Source of the DNA: Oncomelania hupensis
Lineage: Eukaryota; Mollusca; Gastropoda; Littorinimorpha; Pomatiopsidae
NCBI GenBank assembly: GCA_036898135.1
Contig: CM072519.1
Location: 70,200,250 to 70,264,249, forward strand
Reading direction: 5' to 3'
DNA length: 64,000 nucleotides
Made by a program: the position numbers and the translations under genes. Within the stretch, counting starts at the first letter, position 1. Every line of letters starts with the position of its first letter. This document shows, piece after piece, positions 56,536 through 64,000 of this stretch. Below the pieces are notes generated by a model. That model was not told the origin of the DNA, made no database searches, and saw only the letters and a program-made list of their open reading frames with translations.

Positions 56536-57370
56536 TGATAACATAAGGTCTGTCCTGAGACAGCATCAAGCAATCAGCATTGGTCCCCACTGATAACATA
56601 GCATTACATTACATTACATGATTATTGCTTTAGGTCCAGCGGACTCTTCCGAGCCAAATCAGGACCGGACAACCCCTGATCCGCATAAAAGATCTGCTGA
56701 AACTAGTGGTAAAACTGAAAGCTCTCCACCAGCCAGTCACTTTACAATAAAGATATTCCACGCAAGGGACGCTGAGGCTGTACTCTATTACAAAAACAAA
56801 ATATAATACAAACATCATTATAAAATATCAACAAAAATCATACATATAAAATGACTACATTACTAAATAATAACATCATAGGAAGCCATAGTGACTACCT
56901 GGCAGAAAGCGTCCAATATTCCCAAGCTGTTCCAACAGACCAGACCTCATACACAAATAAGGAGTCTTGTCCCAGAAGAGTTTTCAAGAAAAACGGTAGG
57001 TGACTGGTCTAGCGAAGAAGAAGATAGTATAGCAGATTGATAGAACAGAGCAGGAATGAGAAAGACAGCGACAGTGGGAATTTAAAGCACTAAATTTCCA
57101 GAAAGTGGGGATACTATTTATGCTGAAACCCCCGGCACCCCAACGGAGGACACTGATAACATAAGGTCTGTCCTGAAACAGCATCAAACAATCAGCATTG
57201 ATCCCCACTGATAATATAAGGTCTGTCCTGAGACAGCATCAATCAGCATTAGTCCCCACTGATAACATAAGGTCTGTCCTGAGACTGCATCAAACAATCA
57301 GCATTGGTCCCCACTGATAACATAAGGTCTGTCCTGAGACTGCATCAAACAATCAGCATTGGTCCCCGTT
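56536..57370. repeat. 55-bp minisatellite interrupted by repeat B
   Basis: The unit contains CTGATAACATAAGGTCTGTC and CAATCAGCATTGGTCCCCA. One and a fraction units precede the insertion (56536-56600), and about four follow it (57151-57370). Confidence 0.88.
56601..57150 (-). mobile_element. repeat B, full copy with 13-bp target duplication
   Basis: CACTGATAACATA at 56588-56600 is repeated at 57151-57163, and is part of the 55-bp unit. The interior matches 21416-21978 closely in order and orientation, ending (minus strand) in TGGACCTAAAGCAATAATCA and a TAATG tail. Non-coding. Confidence 0.85.
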
Positions 57371-57568
57371 TCCTGCATGCGTCACCAATTCAATAACTCA
57401 ATCATTGACATTAACGAACATGTGATTTGAGACCACACAGTCACTGTCACTCATGGACCGACACACATATAACCAAAGCTAACAGTTTATAAAGTGGAAC
57501 AATAAGTATAAAAAATATCAATTCAAAGGCTTTGTGTACTGCTGGCCAAAAGACGCTTACCCTAAACT
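57371..57568. other. left flank of 33-bp array, related to 7057-7111
   Basis: CAAAGGCTTT...TACCCTAAACTTG...TTGTT at about 57520-57574 matches the left flank of the first 33-bp array (about 39 of 55 positions by eye, no gaps). The rest is unassigned. Confidence 0.6.
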
Positions 57569-59292
57569 TGACCTTGTTGTGACATTACACCGTGATAACG
57601 TATGCCTTGTTGTGACATTACACCGTGATAACGTATGCCTTGTTGTGACATTACACCGTGATAACGTATGCCTTGTTGTGACATTACACCGTGATAACGT
57701 ATGCCTTGTTGTGACATTACACCGTGATAACGCATGCTTTGTTGTGACATTACACCGTGGTAACGTATGCCTTGTTGTGACATTACACCGTGATAACGTA
57801 TGCCTTGTTGTGACATTACACCGTGATAACGTATGCCTTGCTGTGACATTACACCGTGACAACGTATGCCTTGTTGTGACATTACACAGTGATAAAGTAT
57901 GCCTTGTTGTGACATTACACCGTGACAACGTATGCATTGTTGTGACATTACACCGTGATAACGCATGCTTTGTTGTGACATTACACCGTGACAACGCATG
58001 CCTTGTTGTGACATTACACCGTGACAACGCATGCTTTGTTGTGACATTACACCGTGATAACGTATGCCTTGTTGTGATATTACACCGTGATAACGCATGC
58101 TTTGTTGTGACATTACACCGTGACAACGCATGCCTTGTTGTGACATTACACCGTGACAACGCATGCTTTGTTGTGACATTACACCGTGATAACGTATGCC
58201 TTGTTGTAACATTACACCGTGATAACGTATGCCTTGTTGTGACATTACACCGTGATAACGTATGCCTTGTTGTAACATTACACCGTGATAACGTATGCTT
58301 TGTTGTGACATTACACCGTGATAACGTATGCTTTGTTGTGACATTACACCGTGATAACGGATGCCTTGTTGTGACATTACACCGTGATAACGGATGCCTT
58401 GTTGTGACATTACACCGTGACAACGTATGCATTGTTGTGACATTACACCGTGACAACGTATGCTTTGTTGTGACATTACACCGTGATAACGCATGCTTTG
58501 TTGTGACATTACACCGTGATAACGCATGCTTTCTTGTGACATTACACCGTGACAACGCATGCTTTGTTGTGACATTACACCGTGACAACGCATGCTTTGT
58601 TGTGATATTACACCGTGACAACGCATGCTTTGTTGTGACATTACACCGTGATAACGCATGCTTTGTTGTGACATTACACCGTGATAACGTATGCTTTGTT
58701 GTGATATTACACCGTGATAACGTATGCTTTGTTGTGATATTACACCGTGACAACGCATGCTTTGTTGTGACATTACACCGTGATAACGCATGCTTTGTTG
58801 TGACATTACACCGTGATAACGCATGCTTTGTTGTGACATTACACCGTGATAACGCATGCTTTGTTGTGACATTACACCGTGATAACGCATGCTTTGTTGT
58901 GACATTACACCGTGATAACGCATGCTTTGTTGTGATATTACACCGTGATAACGCATGCTTTGTTGTGACATTACACCGTGATAACGTATGCCTTGTTGTG
59001 ACATTACACCGTAATAACGCATGCCTTGTTGTGACATTACACCGTAATAACGCATGCCTTGTTGTGACATTACACCGTGATAACGTATGCTTTGTTGTGA
59101 CATTACACCGTGATAACGTATGCCTTGTTGTGACATTACACCGTAATAACGCATGCCTTGTTGTGACATTACACCGTGATAACGCATGCTTTGTTGTGAC
59201 ATTACACCGTGATAACGCATGCTTTGTTGTGACATTACACCGTGACAACGCATGCTTTGTTGTGACATTACACCGTGACAACGCATGCTTTC
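57569..59292. repeat. 33-bp minisatellite, about 52 copies
   Basis: The unit is CTTGTTGTGACATTACACCG plus TGATAACGTATGC. Variants: CGTATGCC/CGCATGCT, GATAAC/GACAAC. It is about 70% identical to the 33-bp unit at 7105-7558. The 11-codon period gives stop-free frames of about 600 codons on both strands; they are not credible genes. Confidence 0.94.
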
Positions 59293-59445
59293 CTTGCATA
59301 AACCAACCGCTAAAGTTTGAATTTTCCATTTCGAGTATGACAGGGAGTGATTTCCCCTGTTTTTAACGGTACATCGATACCATAGCCTTGTGATCTTTGA
59401 GCCGAGTTGTGAGTGGACCACGCGGCTTGAAGAATGCGTCTTTGG

Positions 59446-60340
59446 TGTCTGGGGCAGGGCAGGGCCTATGGAGTGCTGTCTGATGTCTGGGGCAGGGTAG
59501 GGCCTATGGAGTGCGTGTCTGGTGTCTGGTGTAGGGCAGGGTAGGGCCTATGGAGTGCGTGTCTGGTGTCTGGTGTAGGGCAGGGCAGGGCCTATGGAGT
59601 GCGTGTCTGGTGTCTGGTGTAGGGCAGGGCAGGGCCTATGGAGTGCGTGTCTGGTGTCTGGGGTAGAGCAGGGCCTATGGAGTACGTGTCTGATGTCTGG
59701 GGCAGGGCAGGGCCTATGGAGTGCGTGTCTGGGGCAGAGCATGGCCTATGGAGTGCGTGTCTGGTGTCTGGTGTCTGGGTTAGGGCAGGGTCTATGGAGT
59801 GTGTGTCTGGTGTCTGGTGTAGGGCAGTGCATATGGAGTGTGTGTCTGGTGCCTGGGGCAGGGCAGTGCCTATGGAGTGTGTGTCTGGTGTCTGGTGTAG
59901 GGCAGGGCAGTGCCTATGGAGTGTGTGTCTGGTGTCTGGTGTCTGGTGTAGGGCAGGGCAGGGCAGTGCCTATGGAGTGTGTGTCTGGTGTCTGGTGTAG
60001 GGCAGGGCCTATGAAGTGCGTGTCTGGTGTCTGGTGTAGGGCAGGGCCTATGGAGTGCGTGTCTGGTGTCTGGGGTAGGGCAGGGTCTATGGAGTGTGTG
60101 TCTGGTGTCTGGTGTAGGGCAGGGCCTATGGAGTGCGTGTCTGGTGTCTGGGGTAGGGCAGGGTCTATGGAGTGTGTGTCTGGTGTCTGGTGTAGGGCAG
60201 GGCCTATGGAGTGCGTGTCTGGTGTCTGGGGTAGGGCAGGGCCTATGGAGTGCGTGTCTGGTGTCTGGTGTCTGGGGCAGAGCATGGCCTATGGAGTGTG
60301 TGTCTGGTGTCTGGTGTTTGGGGCAGGGCAGGGTCTATTT
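59446..60340. repeat. 39-bp minisatellite, about 20 copies, variable
   Basis: The unit contains GGTGTAGGGCAGGGCCTATG, GAGTGCGTGTCT and TGGTGTCTGG. Length varies by extra GGTGTCT and GGGCA words. Frames rich in GVWCRAG are artefacts of the 13-codon period. Confidence 0.9.
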
Positions 60341-61160
60341 GATCAACCTAAAACAAAAAACCCTTAAGAGCAATATTTCTTTAAAGGATTCTAGCCCTTA
60401 CCGGCTTTAATTGGTAGGTGCTATTTTTAGCTGCAGAATGTTGGCTGACTAGCCAAAGGTTGTTGCTATTAATAGGCTCACAAACTACGGAATTTATTCT
60501 TTCTAAACAGTTTTTTTGTTGTTGTAAGCTTATTTTTGTGCAGTGGGACAACACTCACTGTGAATGTTAACAGGATTTGTGGACAGGGCGTGGTCAAAGT
60601 GTGTCCCGTTAATATGTGGACAGGGCGTGGTCACAGTGTGTCCCTTGAGAACACCAAAGCAGGCAAAGGGCCACCCTTCCCTACCACAACACAGGCACGT
60701 GCACACGGACACAGCTATTAGCATGACGTCACCAACACCATCCGCATCCTTCTCCTTCCGCCTCTTTCCTCCTCTTTTCCTCTCCACCTCTCTCCCCCCC
60801 CCACCCTTCTTCTCTTTTCTCCCGCGGCCCCACCATCATCAGCAGCAATAACATCAACATCATCACTGTTATCTCCTCTCGTCTACTGCCTTATCCAACT
60901 CCTTAAACCTCTTATCTTGGTCTCTGCCACTGTCAGTCTCACAAAGCAGCCTTGACCTTCGCATCCCAGTCTTCATTTTTCCTTCCTGTGTTCATCTTCA
61001 CCGCCACTTCCGCTGTCTCTTCTCTCGCCCCTTCTCTGAAACCTTTCTTTCTGCTCAACCCTCCTCCTCTCCTTCCCACAACCCCGGCATCCCACTAACC
61101 CTCTTCTGTTCTTTGTCACAAAACCCAAAGGTAAAGCCATGGACACTGCTGTCCGGCTTC
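60341..61160. other. unassigned DNA with short duplication
   Basis: GTGGACAGGGCGTGGTCA occurs twice (60578 and 60616). CT-rich DNA from about 60740 onward. No gene recognised. Confidence 0.45.
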
Positions 61161-61417
61161 TCATCATCTTTGTATTTGCAAAACACTCCAAACGATGTTT
61201 CAGTCGTTATCTTCTTTATTGTCGGCATTCTCCTTTTGCTCCTTCTGCTCCCCTTCCTCCTCATCCTCCTCATCATCATCCTCCTCCTCATCATCATCAT
61301 TGCTTTCCTGCTTCTCATCATCTTTGTATTTGCAAAACAATCCAAACGACGTTTCAATCATCATCTTCTTTATCATCATCCTGATCTTCGGCTTCCTCCT
61401 CCTCCTTTTCCTCATCG

Positions 61418-61482
<65 letters not shown>

Positions 61483-61560
61483 TTCATCGTCATTGCTTTC
61501 CTGATTCTCAACATCGTTGTATTTGCAAAGCATTTGAAAGGACGTCGCAATCTTTATCTT
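61160..61560 (-). repeat. three diverged acidic-coding-like units with triplet expansions
   Basis: TGTATTTGCA anchors lie at 61171, 61325 and 61518. On the minus strand each unit can be read as a peptide like SFGLFCKYKDDEKQES followed by D/E runs, but the three are in different frames. The D/E runs come from expanded CAT and CTC triplets. It could be a decayed acidic repeat exon or a compound minisatellite; no splice framework was found. Confidence 0.55.
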
Positions 61561-62262
61561 CTTTGTCACCCCATCATCGTCAACAACACTGGGCTCATCT
61601 TCATCTTTGCCATCGTTCCCACCTGTCCCCTTTATTATCTCTTCAGTTGCTGTCTTCCCGTTGAAAACATACTTGACCTTTACCGCATGATTCACTTCTG
61701 TCTTTTCCTCTTCCGTCTCCTCCACCAAGTCCCCCTCCTCCTCCTCCTCCTCCTTATGTTGCACAACCTTGCTCCTCTTACACCACTCCTCATTCGTGTT
61801 CTCCTTCCACCACAACATTATCATCATCTTCTTCTGCTTATCCTCATTCCTCCTCCTCCTTCTTCTACTCCTCCTTCTCCTACTTTCTCCTTCTTCTTCT
61901 TCTTCTTCTTCTTCTTCTTCTTCTTCTTCTTCTTCTTCTTCTTCTCCTTCTTCTTCTCATCACGAACATCTCCTCTTTACTCACATGTACTTTGGTCTGT
62001 TGTATTTGGTGGCTCTGCCGTGCTTTCTTGTTATGGTCCTTCGCCTTGAGAAGCTCTCTGAGCTTGTAAGTGCGCTATATAAGAGAAATCTCTTTCTTTT
62101 CTCTTTTTCCTTCTTGTTATTATTATATTATAAAAGAATGCTGCATTAACTACCATTAGTTAGGGTTGCTTTGCTGGTGGATTTTATTTCACCCCATTTT
62201 ATATCTCACTCAGCAAACTGTATTCTTCTATTGAAGTGAATTAACATTTGAGTCTTTGAGTT
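61561..62262. repeat. CT-rich DNA with (CTC)n and (TTC)n
   Basis: CTC triplets at 61730-61760 and TTC triplets at about 61885-61955. GTGCGCTATATAAGAGAAAT at 62071 resembles the GCGC-TATATA end found in repeat A. Confidence 0.75.
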
Positions 62263-62288
62263 TCATCATCCTTCTCCTCATCATTATC

Positions 62289-62372
<84 letters not shown>

Positions 62373-62575
62373 CATCAGTATTATCATCATCATCACCATC
62401 TTCACCACCACCACCGCCATTATCATCATCATCATCAGCAGCAGCATCATTAGCATCTCTACCATCTTTATCATGATCATCATCATGATCATCATCATCA
62501 TTAATAATCATCACCACCACCAGCACTCCCGTCACCACCACTAAATAATTACATTTACCTTTTTTCATCATCGTT

Positions 62576-62635
<60 letters not shown>

Positions 62636-62636
62636 G
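62262..62636. repeat. (CAT/ATC)n microsatellites
   Basis: Long ATC arrays at 62290-62375 and 62575-62636 with interrupted units between. Confidence 0.93.
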
Positions 62637-62839
62637 ACTCGACTTCTGCAGTGGTCGGGTGTACCTGGGAACAGAGGAAGCTCCATTGTGTCCTGTTGGA
62701 TGCTTCGGATAGAAATATGATGGCCTACTTGCGCCAAAACCGAGATTTATCATTATGACGAGATACTTGAAATTAACATGAATTCTGTGTAATTTACAGG
62801 GATACCAGTAATCCACAGTGTTAATTAATAGTTAATAGT

Positions 62840-63423
62840 TTTTGCGACGCCTCCCTACTGCCAACATCTGATAATTACAAATATCATGCGTTAATTACCA
62901 TTATTAATGGGTATTTATAATTATTTAAGGAAAAATTACAAATATCTTCGCGTGATCATATTTAATTTTCAGGTTTTGGCTCTAGCAATCCGTCTGAAAA
63001 TGCGCCCAAACCAAAAATTGTAATTTTCACTTGACCATTACAATTTTTACGTGTTAATTGTAAAATGTCGTTGACATTTGGAATTATCCTTAATATTTGT
63101 AATTATCAGGTTTTGGCGCTATTAGGCCGTCATATATGTGAACAACATAGAACACCTGTTAATTATGATTATCACTTATACCTGTAATTGCTAGGTTTGG
63201 CACTAGTAAGCCACCTTAGCCAGAATTAAGCATGACCATGTAAAACTTACACCTATCAAGTGAAAAATGTAATTATTATGTCATAATTACAATTTTCGGT
63301 TGTGGCGCATTTCCGGGAGGAGTGCTAGAACCAAAACTGAAAAATAATCAGGATCACGCGATTATATTTGTAAATTTTCAATGTTAATTGTAATTATCTA
63401 TTGATAATTGTAATTATCCCATG
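62840..63423. repeat. AT-rich region with degenerate repeats and inverted repeats
   Basis: AATTACAA/TTGTAATT words occur many times in both orientations. A GGTTTTGGCTCTAGCAATCC-like block recurs at about 62973, 63110 and 63194, and inverted at about 63315-63340. It may be a decayed foldback element. Confidence 0.5.
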
Positions 63424-63565
63424 GGAGAGTTTTTAAGGAAAAAGTCGACTGGTATAGCGAAGAAGATAATAGATTATTAATAGAACAGTTTAGGAACGAG
63501 AAAGAACAAATGAGAATGACACAAACAGTGGTAATTTAAAGCATTAAATTTCCACAAAGACGTAA
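63424..63565 (-). mobile_element. repeat B, 5' fragment
   Basis: CTGGTATAGCGAAGAAGATA, GAACGAGAAAGAACAAATGA and TTTAAAGCATTAAATTTCC match 21830-21945 in order and orientation. Confidence 0.65.
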
Positions 63566-64000
63566 AATCAAAATTATGCAAATCCAGTGACGTAATGATG
63601 ATGACGTCACTTTTAAAAGTGCTTAAAATAATTTACTGTAAACTTTGTATGTATGCATTGAGTGTACAGATTCATTGAGCCTTAGTCAAAACTTAACAAA
63701 TATATGGAGTGACTTCATCGTGGTGGCGTAATATTTTTATTTCATTTAGTTATTCATTTCGCGCACTTTTCTCTGAAACTAATGCATGGATGTCTTTAAA
63801 ACTTGTCATTTAGTTATTATGTATGTGCGTGAGAGAGAAAGAGCGAGAGAGCACGCGAGGGAACACTGCACCCGTTAGGGTCCAGTACTTGTTAGATTTT
63901 ATTTCTTCATGATTATGATGATGAATGATAGAAAGTGAACTTGTACACCGTACAACTTCTACATCGAAAGACGGGCGTAGGGCACAATTGTAGCATTATA
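63566..64000. other. unassigned DNA
   Basis: No recognisable gene or repeat beyond a short GA run at about 63830-63850. Confidence 0.4.

Noticed and set aside
57534..59421. Stop-free frames of about 600 codons on both strands
   Set aside because: They follow exactly from a 33-bp repeat unit; both strands and more than one frame are open, and there is no gene context.
59548..60410. Cysteine/glycine-rich repeat protein candidate
   Set aside because: 39-bp minisatellite; all frames behave alike and length variants shift the frame.

Overview
The window looks like intergenic, repeat-dominated DNA of an animal, most likely a lophotrochozoan and plausibly a mollusc. Evidence: very long CA/CT/CAT/AAT microsatellites, kilobase minisatellites, tRNA-derived SINEs, several clades of non-LTR retrotransposon fragments, a Ty3/gypsy element, small terminal-inverted-repeat (TIR) elements, and internal TTAGGG-like tracts. 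Nothing looks bacterial. I found no convincing intact host protein-coding gene. Most long stop-free frames come from tandem repeats whose unit length is a multiple of three. The organism call is inference. Layout: 1-5140 holds two TIR elements with TTAGGG-like cores beside TG microsatellites, a 1.5-kb pyrimidine minisatellite, and an 806-bp foldback element inserted into a dispersed repeat (repeat A). 6149-7558 has two adjacent minisatellites (42 bp and 33 bp units). 9755-11884 is a 27-bp array. 12166-15110 has a repeat B copy and a 58-bp minisatellite split by two insertions, one a 5'-truncated LINE with an RNase H domain. 15709-25870 has a tRNA-derived SINE, ATTAC-rich DNA, RTE-like and L2-like LINE fragments, repeat A and repeat B copies. 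27477-31130 has 49-bp and 23-bp arrays. 32761-34289 is a solo LTR; 34345-36750 a 28-bp array. 38030-42113 has repeat A, a near-complete but broken RTE-like LINE, and a tRNA-type SINE with clear target duplication. 42640-49615 is microsatellites, an L2-like LINE, a third TTAGGG-core element, and two RTE-like 3' ends fused in inverted orientation. 50060-54885 is a 69-bp minisatellite interrupted by the most striking object in the window: a gypsy-type composite with two identical 1536-bp LTRs in INVERTED orientation, inserted as a unit with a 5-bp target duplication. 55024-57370 has a LINE fragment, a multi-hairpin locus with a near-perfect 229-bp palindrome, and a repeat B copy inside a 55-bp minisatellite. 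57569-60340 has 33-bp and 39-bp arrays; the rest is acidic-coding-like triplet repeats, CAT arrays and AT-rich palindromic DNA. How the parts relate: mobile elements repeatedly lie inside minisatellite or simple arrays (five clear cases with flanking duplications or resumed arrays). LINE 3' tails have grown into AAT, TATCC, GTATT and ATTAC microsatellites. Short internal sequences of dispersed repeats have been amplified into new minisatellites. The window is a good view of how mobile elements and tandem repeats generate one another. All assignments are from reading the sequence by eye; no alignments or database searches were run, and copy numbers are length divided by period.
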